Below are positions 10,079 through 18,690 of a stretch of 64,000 nucleotides of DNA, one piece after another. The notes below the pieces were generated by a model, which saw only the letters and a program-made list of their open reading frames with translations, was not told the origin of the DNA and did no database searches. This DNA comes from Niastella sp. (GTDB lineage Bacteria > Bacteroidota > Bacteroidia > Chitinophagales > Chitinophagaceae), in assembly GCA_016710595.1 (NCBI GenBank), contig JADJVM010000005.1, positions 124,001 through 188,000 on the forward strand, in the 5' to 3' direction. Every line of letters begins with the position of its first letter. Within the stretch, counting starts at the first letter, position 1. Both the position numbers and the translations under genes were made by a program.

Positions 10079-10943
10079 GAAAGCAGCTGCTAAAAAAGCA
10101 GTAAAACCAGTAGCGAAAAAAACGGTAAAGGCGCCTGCTAAAAAAGCAGTTGCCAAAGCAGTGAAACCAACTCCTAAGAAGGCGGCTAAACCCATTGCCA
10201 AACCTAAGAATGCAGTTGTAAAAAAAGCAGTAAAACCGGTAGCGAAAAAAACCGTAAAGCATGTAGCGCCAAAACCAGCACCTAAAAAAGTAGCGCCTGC
10301 TGCTAAAAAAATAGTGCCCGTAGCTAAAAAACCTACGCCGGTAGTAAAGCCTGTGGCAAAAGCCGCTACGCACAAACCCGTAGTACCTGTACCAAAAAAA
10401 GTATCAAAACCAGCAGGTCCAAAAGCAATTGCAAAAAACCCTAAAGACATTAAAGTGATACCTGCTAAACCCGTATCATTACCTAAAATATCAACCAAAA
10501 CATCAAGGAAATACCAACCTGATTTTACAAAATCTGTATTAGACCAATTGAAACACGATCCTGGTGCACCTATCGTACGATATAGCGATAGCGACCTTAC
10601 TGAATTTAGAGAATTGATACAACGTAAATTAGAAGCTGCAAAAAAAGAACTTTCTTATTTGCAAGGTTTAATTACCCGTAAAGATGAAATGGGTGGTGAT
10701 GAATCAGAAAACCGTTATATGACCATGGAAGATGGCAGCCTGAGCATGGAAAGAGAACAATTGAGTCAAATGGCCAGCCGCCAGATTACTTTTATTGATC
10801 ACCTGGAAAAAGCCCTGATGCGTATTGAAAATAAAACCTATGGTATTTGCCGGGTAACCGGAAAATTAATAGATAAAGCACGCTTGAGAGCAGTACCCCA
10901 CGCTACATTAAGCATAGAAGCTAAAATGGGCCAGGCTAAATAA
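10068..10943 (+). CDS. Histone H1-like KAP-rich tail fused to a TraR/DksA-like domain
   Basis: 291 residues. Residues 1 to about 145 are a Lys/Ala/Pro/Val-rich, histone H1-like tail with an exact internal duplication (KKAVKPVAKKTVK at 9-21 and 52-64). Residues 160-290 resemble DksA/TraR: a coiled-coil region (FRELIQRKLEAAKKELSYLQ), then YGICRVTGKLIDKARLRAVP and ATLSIEAK. Of the four zinc-finger cysteines only Cys261 is left; the other places hold T264, S282 and A285. It probably binds DNA through the tail and may touch RNA polymerase through the DksA-like part (inference). It overlaps ileS by 11 bases and is followed by a terminator. Confidence 0.85.
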   Translation: MATKKAAAKKAVKPVAKKTVKAPAKKAVAKAVKPTPKKAAKPIAKPKNAVVKKAVKPVAKKTVKHVAPKPAPKKVAPAAKKIVPVAKKPTPVVKPVAKAATHKPVVPVPKKVSKPAGPKAIAKNPKDIKVIPAKPVSLPKISTKTSRKYQPDFTKSVLDQLKHDPGAPIVRYSDSDLTEFRELIQRKLEAAKKELSYLQGLITRKDEMGGDESENRYMTMEDGSLSMEREQLSQMASRQITFIDHLEKALMRIENKTYGICRVTGKLIDKARLRAVPHATLSIEAKMGQAK

Positions 10944-10959
10944 AATTTTATTATTTTAT

Positions 10960-10993
10960 AAAAAAGAGTGCAAGGTAATTGCACTCTTTTTTT
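10960..10993. terminator. Bidirectional terminator between the H1/DksA gene and the ABC transporter gene
   Basis: Perfect 8-bp stem GAGTGCAA/TTGCACTC with a 5-nt loop, an A-run on the left and seven T on the right. Confidence 0.88.
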
Positions 10994-11014
10994 ACGTAAT
11001 CGTTTTCTAATTTT

Positions 11015-12829
11015 TTATTTCAACTCTTGCATATCCACCAGTCTTTTATAAAACCCTTTCTTCTGCATGAGTGATTCATGGGTACCCCTTTCGGCAATAA
11101 GCCCTTTTTGCAAAACAATAATTTCATCTGCATGACGTATGGTACTTAACCGATGGGCAATTACAACCGATGTACGGTTATTCATTAAGTTATTAATAGC
11201 ATCCTGAACCAGTCTTTCACTTTCGGTATCTAATGAAGAGGTAGCTTCGTCAAGGATCAATATGGGTGGGTTTTTAAGTACTGCCCTGGCGATGGTAATA
11301 CGCTGCCTTTCTCCACCGCTCAGCTTCATTCCCCTGTCACCAATATTGGTATCGTACCCCTTTTCTTTTTGCATGATAAAATCATGAGCATTGGCAATTC
11401 GGGCTGCTTTTTCAATTTCAGCAGGGCTGGCCTGGGGCATACCCAAAGCAATATTTTCTGCAATGGTACTATTAAACAAAATGGGCTCCTGGGTTACAAT
11501 GCTTATTAAACCCCTTAATGATTTTAGTGAGTAGTCTTTAATTTGTATATCATCTACCAAAATCTCACCAGATGAGGGATCATGAAAACGGGGAATTAAG
11601 TCGGCCAGGGTAGATTTACCAGCGCCACTGCTCCCTACCAAGGCCACGGTGGTACCCTTTTTTATTTCAAGATTTATATTTTGTAATATAGTAACATCTT
11701 CATATTTAAACCCTACTTCTTTAAAATGTATTGAATTCGTAAAATTTTCTATCTTTTTGCCATTCGGGTTATCATCTACTGTAATAGGCGCATTGAGTAG
11801 CTCGTTTATCCGGTCTATAGCAGCCGAACCTTTTTGCATATTACTAAAGGCAGTAGAAATAGATTTTGCAGGATCAATAATATTGTAAAATAATCCCATG
11901 TAGGTAAGGAACAAAGCACCATTCATGCCTATTGAATTATTTAATACCAGCTGGCCCCCAAACCAAAGAATACAAGCAAAAATGGTAACGCCCATCATCT
12001 CACTCATTGGCGAAGCCAAATCCCGGCGAAAGCCAATTTTATTCCTGGCCGTTAAAAGATCATGACAAATTTGTTGAAATTTTTGATTCAGGTTTTTCTC
12101 TACATTAAATGCTTTGATTACTCTTAAACCGCCCAGTGTTTCATCGAGAGTTGATATCGTTTCACCACTTTTCTGCGCTACTTTTACCGATTGTTTTTTT
12201 AAAGACCGGCTTAACCGGCCAATGATAAAACCCATGACAGGCAAGCATATCAGGATAAACAAAGTAAGCCTGGGGCTTATATAAAGCAATACCCCCAAAT
12301 TAATAAGAATACTCAAGGGGTCTTTCACCCACCCTTCCAGCGTACCAATAACAGATGCTTCAATTTCATATACATCATTACTCATCCGGCTCATCAGGTC
12401 GCCTTTTCGTTTTTCAGTAAAATACCCGATCGGCAATTGCAATATTTTTTCAAACATTTCGGTTCTAAAGCGATTTGAAATTCCATTTTTGATTGGCCCC
12501 ATTGCCCTGGCTGATAAATACAAAAAAAGATTTTTTAAAAATATAGTAATGATGATAAGGATACATACGGTAGATAATGCATAAATAGCGTCTCCCCTGC
12601 TCATAAGGGCATTAAGCTGTTCGTTCACCCAATTCAGTAAAGGGTTGCTGGTAGCTTTCCCAGCTTGTATCATGCCGCCCTGCACGCCAAATATTAATTG
12701 CAAAAAAGGCAACAACATCCCCAATGATAAAATAGAGAAAACAATGGATAAAATGATCGTAATAAAATAACGGGCAATTTCTAATTTATAAAAGCCCAGG
12801 TATTTAAAAACCCTTGAAAATCTTCGCAT
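11015..12829 (-). CDS. ABC exporter, fused permease and ATPase (MsbA-like)
   Basis: 604 residues in a half-transporter arrangement. A six-helix membrane domain occupies about residues 1-330. The nucleotide-binding domain has Walker A GSSGAGKST (about 397), Q-loop in SIVTQEP, signature LSGGERQR (about 500), Walker B ILILDEATSS (about 522) and the H-loop in VIAHRLST. The architecture and Leu-rich N-terminus fit MsbA-type lipid flippases, but substrates of such exporters cannot be read from sequence. It is transcribed divergently from rbfA with a 63-base gap. Confidence 0.9.
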   Translation of the reverse strand: MRRFSRVFKYLGFYKLEIARYFITIILSIVFSILSLGMLLPFLQLIFGVQGGMIQAGKATSNPLLNWVNEQLNALMSRGDAIYALSTVCILIIITIFLKNLFLYLSARAMGPIKNGISNRFRTEMFEKILQLPIGYFTEKRKGDLMSRMSNDVYEIEASVIGTLEGWVKDPLSILINLGVLLYISPRLTLFILICLPVMGFIIGRLSRSLKKQSVKVAQKSGETISTLDETLGGLRVIKAFNVEKNLNQKFQQICHDLLTARNKIGFRRDLASPMSEMMGVTIFACILWFGGQLVLNNSIGMNGALFLTYMGLFYNIIDPAKSISTAFSNMQKGSAAIDRINELLNAPITVDDNPNGKKIENFTNSIHFKEVGFKYEDVTILQNINLEIKKGTTVALVGSSGAGKSTLADLIPRFHDPSSGEILVDDIQIKDYSLKSLRGLISIVTQEPILFNSTIAENIALGMPQASPAEIEKAARIANAHDFIMQKEKGYDTNIGDRGMKLSGGERQRITIARAVLKNPPILILDEATSSLDTESERLVQDAINNLMNNRTSVVIAHRLSTIRHADEIIVLQKGLIAERGTHESLMQKKGFYKRLVDMQELK

Positions 12830-12892
12830 TTTTATTAAATAAGCATAGAAACAGCAAAGTAAGTAATTTTACAGCGAATAAAATGGCAGACT

Positions 12893-13264
12893 ATGTTAGA
12901 AGGAAAAAGACAAAAACAAGTGGCAGCAGTTTTAGAACATGAACTAAATGATATTTTTCATCGTTTAGGATTGGCTATGATTGAAGGTGGGATGGTTTCT
13001 ATCTCATCAGTAAAAATAACACCCGATCTTTTTGATGCCCGTATTTACCTGAGTTTATTTAAAGTTCCTGATGCACAGGCAGCACTTAAAATAATACAGG
13101 ACCGGCAATGGGAAATAAAAAAAGAATTAACAGCAAGGGTTCGCCACCAGCTAAGATCTATGCCCCAGCTCACTTTTTATATTGATGATACGCTTGAATA
13201 TGTTGATAAAATGGAACAAATTTTTAAAGATATTCATAAGAACGATCATAAAGACCAATCTTAA
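12893..13264 (+). CDS. rbfA: Ribosome-binding factor A
   Basis: 123 residues, the usual length. It shows the KH-type RbfA fold pattern: N-terminal RQKQVAAVLEHELNDIF, then VKITPDLFDARIYLSLF, the RVRHQLRSMPQLTFYIDDTL segment and the C-terminal helix. It binds the 30S subunit during 16S rRNA maturation. It is followed 40 bases later by the permease gene, probably in one transcript. Confidence 0.94.
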   Translation: MLEGKRQKQVAAVLEHELNDIFHRLGLAMIEGGMVSISSVKITPDLFDARIYLSLFKVPDAQAALKIIQDRQWEIKKELTARVRHQLRSMPQLTFYIDDTLEYVDKMEQIFKDIHKNDHKDQS

Positions 13265-13304
13265 ATTCATAAATCTGCAATAACCGGTTTACGGTGGCAA
13301 TACT

Positions 13305-14525
13305 ATGTACCTACAATTTGCGTGGCGATATTTCAGGGCAAAAAAATCGGCCAATGCCATAAATATTATAGCATGGGTTACCACGGGTGTTATTGCTTTT
13401 GCAACCTGCTGCCAGGTATTGGTATTAAGTGTATTTAATGGTTTTGAAGGATTGGTAAAATCTTTGTATTCCTCTTTTTACAGCGATTTTAAAATGGTAC
13501 CCCAAAAAGGTAAAACCTTTACCATCACCACCGCTCAGCTGGAAGCCATAAAAAAACAACCCTTTATAAAAGGAGTGAGCCTGGTTGCAGAAGAAAAAGC
13601 ATTGTTAGAAAATGATGAAACACAGGCGGCCGTGGTTATAAAAGGGGTAGATGATAATTATGCCAAGGTAAGCGGCCTGCCTCAAAAAATTGTTTCAGGA
13701 AAATACAATACCGGCACGGCAGAAAACCCTAAGGCGGTAATAGGTTATGGTGTACAAAATGCTGCTGGCATTTTAGTTGACTCTTTATTTGCACCAGCTA
13801 CACTTACCATTACCTTACCCAAAAGAAATGTTACGAGTACCGATCCTATGAACCTGATAAGCCAGGGAAACTTACAGGCAAGTGCTGTTTTTGCTATACA
13901 GCAGGAGTTTGACAATACCTACATCATTACCAATATTGATTTTTTAAAACAACAAATGAATTTTGCTGAGCATGAATTCTCTGCTGTAGAAATAAGCTTA
14001 TTGCCCGGTACCCGGGAAGCAAAAGCGCTCCAGGAATTAAAACGTTTGATTCCTGAAAATACACAACTCAAAAGCCGTTACCAGCAAAATAGCAACCTAT
14101 ATAATACGATGCGGATGGAAAAATGGGCTATTTATGCGGTGCTTACACTAATCCTGGTAATTGCCGCATTTAACATGATAAGCGCCGTAACCATGCTGGT
14201 GTTAGAAAAGAAAAAAGATATTGGTATTTTGCAAGCCATGGGAAGCCCCAAAACTTCCATTCAAAAGATATTTTTATCAGAAGGGTTACTGCTGGGTTTA
14301 CTGGGTGCAGGTATTGGTATTTCGCTGGCCATTATTATTTGTTTATTACAAACCCGGTTTCATTTTATAAAATTACAAGGAGGATCATTTCTTATAGATT
14401 ATTTTCCTGTAAAACTGCAACTCACCGATATATTAATGGTGGCTGGAACCGTTCTGCTCATTTCCTTTACCGCATCCTGGTTCCCTTCTTATAAAGCTGC
14501 CCGGCAACCTTTAGATTTAAAATAA
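13305..14525 (+). CDS. FtsX-like permease of the LolC/LolE (MacB) type
   Basis: 406 residues. One N-terminal membrane helix (about 20-45), a large periplasmic domain (about 50-270, MacB_PCD-like), then three C-terminal helices with the FtsX-family stretch KKDIGILQAMGSPKTSIQKIF. This is the arrangement of the lipoprotein-releasing permeases LolC/E, which send lipoproteins towards the outer membrane with the LolD ATPase; no ATPase gene is adjacent. The stop codon is one base from the end of the convergent transketolase gene, so the two transcripts must overlap at their 3' ends. Confidence 0.88.
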   Translation: MYLQFAWRYFRAKKSANAINIIAWVTTGVIAFATCCQVLVLSVFNGFEGLVKSLYSSFYSDFKMVPQKGKTFTITTAQLEAIKKQPFIKGVSLVAEEKALLENDETQAAVVIKGVDDNYAKVSGLPQKIVSGKYNTGTAENPKAVIGYGVQNAAGILVDSLFAPATLTITLPKRNVTSTDPMNLISQGNLQASAVFAIQQEFDNTYIITNIDFLKQQMNFAEHEFSAVEISLLPGTREAKALQELKRLIPENTQLKSRYQQNSNLYNTMRMEKWAIYAVLTLILVIAAFNMISAVTMLVLEKKKDIGILQAMGSPKTSIQKIFLSEGLLLGLLGAGIGISLAIIICLLQTRFHFIKLQGGSFLIDYFPVKLQLTDILMVAGTVLLISFTASWFPSYKAARQPLDLK

Positions 14526-14526
14526 A

Positions 14527-15360
14527 CTAATAATCTCCCAGTGTTTCGGGTAACTGTGCCAGGGCCAGTTTTAGTTGCTCATCATTAGGTGCAATCCCAT
14601 GCCACTCATGCGAACCTTCCATAAAGTCAACACCTTTACCCATTTCGGTTTTCATTAAAATAACTACCGGTTTTCCTTTGCCGGTTAATGATTTTGCTTT
14701 GTTTAAACCCGCCACTACTGCATCCATATCATTTCCCTCCATTTCCATTACGGTCCAGTTAAAAGCTTCAAATTTAGCATGAAGGCTATCTAAAGCCATT
14801 ACTTTATGGGTAGGCCCATCTATTTGCTGGCCATTATGGTCAATGGTAGCAACCAGGTTATCTACATTTTTATGTGCAGCAAACATGATAGCTTCCCAAT
14901 TTTGGCCTTCATCCAGCTCTCCATCGCCATGTAAAGAGAAAACCAGGTTGGGGTCTCCATTTAGTTTTTTAGCCAATGCAGCTCCAATGGCTACGCTCAT
15001 TCCCTGACCCAATGACCCGGAAGCCACCCGTATCCCGGGCAAATGTTCATGGGTAGTTGGGTGCCCTTGTAAACGGCTGTTTATCCGCCTAAAACTATTA
15101 AGCTCCTGCAGGGGGAAGTAGCCGCTACGAGCCAGAGTACTATAAAAAACGGGGGAAATATGCCCATTACTCAGAAAAAAAAGGTCTTCTCCCTTTCCAT
15201 CCATTTTAAAATCGGGGTTATGCTTCATAATATTGAAATATAAAGCAGTAAAATATTCAGTACAACCCAGGGAGCCCCCCGGATGGCCACTTTGAACAGC
15301 ATGAACCATACGTAAAATGTCTCTCCTGATTTGGCTGGCCGTATCTTTTAGCTGTTGCAT
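14527..15360 (-). CDS. Transketolase, N-terminal (TPP-binding) subunit
   Basis: 277 residues, corresponding only to the N-terminal half of a full transketolase. It contains SGHPGG (substrate/TPP site), LSNGH, and the thiamine-diphosphate/Mg motif GDGELDEGQNWEA followed by the IDHNGQQIDG region. It ends at GDY, where split transketolases end. The C-terminal (pyrimidine-binding) subunit is normally the next gene, but here the next gene downstream is a convergent permease, so the partner must be elsewhere. The enzyme transfers two-carbon units in the pentose phosphate pathway. It has its own promoter box. Confidence 0.92.
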   Translation of the reverse strand: MQQLKDTASQIRRDILRMVHAVQSGHPGGSLGCTEYFTALYFNIMKHNPDFKMDGKGEDLFFLSNGHISPVFYSTLARSGYFPLQELNSFRRINSRLQGHPTTHEHLPGIRVASGSLGQGMSVAIGAALAKKLNGDPNLVFSLHGDGELDEGQNWEAIMFAAHKNVDNLVATIDHNGQQIDGPTHKVMALDSLHAKFEAFNWTVMEMEGNDMDAVVAGLNKAKSLTGKGKPVVILMKTEMGKGVDFMEGSHEWHGIAPNDEQLKLALAQLPETLGDY

Positions 15361-15396
15361 AAATTAAATTGGGAATTTTATTTAAAAAAATTGCTG

Positions 15397-15404
15397 CAAA
15401 CCTA
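15397..15404 (-). promoter_or_regulatory. -7 box TAGGTTTG of the transketolase gene
   Basis: Exact TAnnTTTG match on the minus strand, 36 bases before the start codon. Confidence 0.6.
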
Positions 15405-15593
15405 CTTTAAAACTAAACAGCTTCAAAGTAAAATATATTACCTTAGCACAAAAGTTTAAATACTAAATCGTCAAATCCGGGCGTTAATAAAATAAAATTA
15501 TAGATTTTTAAACTTAACATGAGTTTGGTCGAATATTTGTACATCCCCTAAATTAGGTACAAATTAAATGTTCAGTAAAACAAACTATTTTAA

Positions 15594-15601
15594 TACTTTT
15601 G
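15594..15601 (+). promoter_or_regulatory. -7 box TACTTTTG of the WecA/TagO-like gene
   Basis: Exact TAnnTTTG match 28 bases before the ATG at 15630. Just downstream lies a small dyad GTCGT-AA-ACGAC (15612-15623) in the presumed leader. Confidence 0.6.
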
Positions 15602-15629
15602 TTGAATAGCCGTCGTAAACGACACTTGC

Positions 15630-16757
15630 ATGGATAATATCTTACTAAGCTCGCTGCTAGCTTTTATAATAACGTTTTTTTCAATACCGGTAATCATCCA
15701 GATTGCTAAATCGAAAAAATTATTTGATGAGCCGGATGAGCGAAAAGTTCATAAAACTGTAATCCCAACACTTGGTGGGCTTGGCATTTTTGCAGGTTTT
15801 GTGGTAGCTATCCTGCTTGGTGTACCTGCAGGTTTAAATCCCGAATTTCAATATTTTGCTGCGGCCTCTGTTGTAATCTTCTTTTTGGGGATTAAAGATG
15901 ATATCATGATTCTTTCTGCCAGCAAAAAATTTATAGGCCAGCTAATTGCAGCGGGTATCCTCATAAAATTTGCAGGTATCCATATTACCAATATGCATGG
16001 GTTTTTAGGGTTTTATGAAATCCCTTATATGGCCGGGGTTATTCTTTCTTTTTTCACCATTATTGTAATTACCAATTCATTTAACCTTATAGATGGTGTG
16101 GATGGGCTGGCAGGCTCCCTTGGATTTATCACCACTTTTGTATTTGGAAGTTATTTTTATTATATCGGTCAAACGGCATATGCAGTATTGGCTTTTTCTC
16201 TTACCGGAAGCATTGTAGGATTCCTTATTTACAATCATTCTCCGGCAAAAATATTTATGGGAGATACCGGCTCTTTGTTATTGGGTTTAATCAACTCCAT
16301 ACTGGTCATAAAATTTATTAACCTGGCAAGCATCCAACCGGAAGGTTATGCAATAAATGCCTCCCCTGCTATTGGATTTGCCATTCTTATCATTCCTTTA
16401 TTTGATACGCTGCGTGTGTTTGGCATAAGGATTTTAGATCGCCGCTCGCCCTTTAGCCCCGACCGGAACCATATTCATCATTATCTTCTCGACCTTGGAT
16501 TTTCGCATAAAAAAATCACTTACTCTTGTGTAATCATTACTCTTTTGTTTATTGTAAGCGCTTTTTTACTGCGTAACCAAAATACAACCCTTGTGGTAGC
16601 CATTATGTTAGCTGCTGCAGCCAGCATTACCGGGCTTGTATATTATATGCGTAAGAAATCAAGGCAGTCTTACATTAATAAAAATGTAATTGAAAAAGAT
16701 ATTATCAAATCCCGTAAGGTACTTACGTTAGTTTCTGATACAGCAGAAGTAGATTAA
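15630..16757 (+). CDS. Polyprenyl-phosphate N-acetylhexosamine-1-phosphate transferase (MraY/WecA/TagO family)
   Basis: 375 residues with about ten membrane helices. Family signatures: KKLFDEPDERKVHKTVIPTL (residues about 30-49), GIKDD, the catalytic NSFNLIDGVDGLAGS, the GDTGSLLLG loop, and the DRRSPFSPDRNHIHH cytoplasmic motif that distinguishes the WecA/TagO side of the family. It would attach a GlcNAc-1-phosphate-type sugar to undecaprenyl phosphate, the first step of a surface polysaccharide. No other polysaccharide genes are adjacent, so the product glycan is unknown. Confidence 0.9.
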   Translation: MDNILLSSLLAFIITFFSIPVIIQIAKSKKLFDEPDERKVHKTVIPTLGGLGIFAGFVVAILLGVPAGLNPEFQYFAAASVVIFFLGIKDDIMILSASKKFIGQLIAAGILIKFAGIHITNMHGFLGFYEIPYMAGVILSFFTIIVITNSFNLIDGVDGLAGSLGFITTFVFGSYFYYIGQTAYAVLAFSLTGSIVGFLIYNHSPAKIFMGDTGSLLLGLINSILVIKFINLASIQPEGYAINASPAIGFAILIIPLFDTLRVFGIRILDRRSPFSPDRNHIHHYLLDLGFSHKKITYSCVIITLLFIVSAFLLRNQNTTLVVAIMLAAAASITGLVYYMRKKSRQSYINKNVIEKDIIKSRKVLTLVSDTAEVD

Positions 16758-16776
16758 TTTTTACCATTTTACATTT

Positions 16777-16806
16777 TTTGCCTCCCATATTTTATACTTA
16801 GATTTG
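16777..16806 (+). promoter_or_regulatory. Promoter of frr: -33 TTTG and -7 TAGATTTG
   Basis: TTTG at 16777-16780, then 18 bases, then an exact TAnnTTTG at 16799-16806, 20 bases before the ATG. This is the best-formed two-part promoter in the window. Confidence 0.75.
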
Positions 16807-16826
16807 CAGCCATTAACATTATTATT

Positions 16827-17393
16827 ATGGCAGATGATATTTCAGCAGTATTGAAACAGGCAACCGAAACCATGCAAAAAGCAATTGGTCACCTGGAAAC
16901 TGAATTGGTAAAAATTAGGGCAGGCAAGGCCTCGGCAGCTATTGTAGATGGCATACAGGCAGATTATTATGGCACCCCTACTGCTATTAACCAAATAGCG
17001 AATGTAACCGTAATGGATGCCCGTACCATTTCGGTACAGCCCTGGGAAAAAAATATGTTGCAGGTTATTGAAAGGGCTATCATTGCCGCCAATATTGGCA
17101 TTAACCCTCAAAATGACGGCAATTCTATCCGCTTATTTTTACCACCTCTTACTGAAGAAAGAAGAAAAGAAATGGTAAAGCGATGTAACGGTGAAGGTGA
17201 ACAAGCGAAAATATCTATCCGCAGTATCCGAAGAGATGCCATTGAATCTATCAAAAAAATGCAGAAAGATGCTTTACTCAGTGAAGATGCAGCAAAGAGT
17301 TCTGAAGGAGAAGTGCAAAATGAAACAGATAGGTTTATCTCATTAGTGGACAAGCACCTTGCTGCAAAAGAAAAAGAAATTATGGCAGTATAA
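16827..17393 (+). CDS. frr: Ribosome recycling factor
   Basis: 188 residues, the usual length. The N-terminal helix with LVKIRAGKASAAIVDGI, the YYGTPTAINQIANVTVMDAR segment, LPPLTEERRKEMVKR and the C-terminal helix are all clear. With EF-G it splits the ribosome after termination. It has its own promoter. pyrH, often next to frr in other bacteria, is not here. Confidence 0.97.
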   Translation: MADDISAVLKQATETMQKAIGHLETELVKIRAGKASAAIVDGIQADYYGTPTAINQIANVTVMDARTISVQPWEKNMLQVIERAIIAANIGINPQNDGNSIRLFLPPLTEERRKEMVKRCNGEGEQAKISIRSIRRDAIESIKKMQKDALLSEDAAKSSEGEVQNETDRFISLVDKHLAAKEKEIMAV

Positions 17394-17431
17394 TTAATTA
17401 TTTAGCTAACCATCTTTCTCAAAATGTATTC

Positions 17432-18598
17432 ATGCGAATCATTCCAATAACGGAAAAAGATAACTCCCTATTTATACAAGTAGCTGTAAGGCTTTACCAA
17501 CAAGATCCGCTTTGGATACGCCCTCTGGATAAGGATATCAATGATGTTTTTGATAAAAATAAAAACAAAGCATTTCGTTTTGGTGAAGTAAAACGATGGA
17601 TAGTACAAACAGAAGCTGGCGAACTCATTGGCCGTATTGCAGCCTTTATAAATAAAAAATATAAAAATAAAAATGATGATGGCCCGGTGGGTGGAGTTGG
17701 TTTTTTTGAATGCATCAATGACCAAAGCGCTGCAAACCTGCTTTTTGATACTGCCAAAAACTGGTTACAAACACAGGGAGTACAAGCCATGGATGGCCCC
17801 ATAAATTTTGGTGAAAGAGACCGGTGGTGGGGTTTGGTTACACAGGGATATAAAGAGCCATTGTACTGCATGAATTATAACCCTCCTTATTACGTTACAT
17901 TATTTGAGGAGTATGGTTTTAATTTATTTTATAACCAGGTATGCTATGGCAGGGATCCACAGCAGGAAGTAACAGAAAAAATAATAATTCGGCACCATGA
18001 ATATGCAAAGGACCCGGATTTTAAATTTGAAACCCTCAAAAAAAATAAATTAGATAAATATGCGGCAGATTTTGCAACCGTATATAATAAAGCCTGGGCC
18101 GGCCATGGCGGCATGAAACAGATGACGGTTGCCCAAGCTACCAGTTTATTTAATAGAATGAAACCAGTATTGGATCCCAAAATTGCCTGTTATGTATATT
18201 ATAAAAATGAACCGATCGCTATTTTCTTAAACCTCCCTGACCTGAATCAATATTTTAAATATATGAATGGAAAGTTTGGGCTATTGCAAAAATTGTATTT
18301 TTTATACCTATTAAATTTTAAACCTATCCATAAATTTACAGGCCTTGTTTTTGGGATTGTGCCTGAGTGGCAGGGCAAAGGAATTGATGCCTATTTAATA
18401 TATGAATGCTCGCAAATATTACGTAGCCCACCCCGAAATTATACTGAATACGAGATGCAATGGATTGGTGATTTTAACCCAAAAATGCTGAATGTGGCCG
18501 AGACCCTGGGCGGCGTATGGGTTACCCGTAACCTGGTTACTTATCGTTATCTTTTTGACCGGGAGAAGCCATTTAACCGGCACCCCTTTTTAAATTGA
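17432..18598 (+). CDS. Conserved GNAT-like (YghO-type) hypothetical protein
   Basis: 388 residues. It resembles a Bacteroidota family annotated as GNAT-like: an N-terminal domain with RPLDKDINDVFDKNKN, a central MDGPINFGERDRWWGLVTQG motif followed by NPPYYVTLFEEYGF, and a C-terminal GIVPEWQGKGIDAYLIYEC segment that corresponds to the acetyl-CoA binding loop of GNAT enzymes. Substrate unknown. It begins 38 bases after frr and may share its transcript. Confidence 0.75.
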   Translation: MRIIPITEKDNSLFIQVAVRLYQQDPLWIRPLDKDINDVFDKNKNKAFRFGEVKRWIVQTEAGELIGRIAAFINKKYKNKNDDGPVGGVGFFECINDQSAANLLFDTAKNWLQTQGVQAMDGPINFGERDRWWGLVTQGYKEPLYCMNYNPPYYVTLFEEYGFNLFYNQVCYGRDPQQEVTEKIIIRHHEYAKDPDFKFETLKKNKLDKYAADFATVYNKAWAGHGGMKQMTVAQATSLFNRMKPVLDPKIACYVYYKNEPIAIFLNLPDLNQYFKYMNGKFGLLQKLYFLYLLNFKPIHKFTGLVFGIVPEWQGKGIDAYLIYECSQILRSPPRNYTEYEMQWIGDFNPKMLNVAETLGGVWVTRNLVTYRYLFDREKPFNRHPFLN

Positions 18599-18622
18599 TT
18601 TTTTATAGATTTAATAAGGATT

Positions 18623-18630
18623 TAGATTTG
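18623..18630 (+). promoter_or_regulatory. -7 box TAGATTTG of dnaX
   Basis: Exact TAnnTTTG match 60 bases before the dnaX ATG; identical in sequence to the frr box. Confidence 0.55.
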
Positions 18631-18690
18631 TTGAGTCCTCATTTTTCTTAACTTCAAGTAAAATCAGAAGCAGGAGAACACATATATAAG

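Noticed and set aside
10037..10498. Reading frames antisense to the Lys/Ala/Pro-rich tail, giving Phe/Ala/Gly-rich or Tyr/Arg-rich peptides
   Set aside because: They are shadows of the repetitive codons of the H1/DksA-like gene, with no family resemblance and no promoter.
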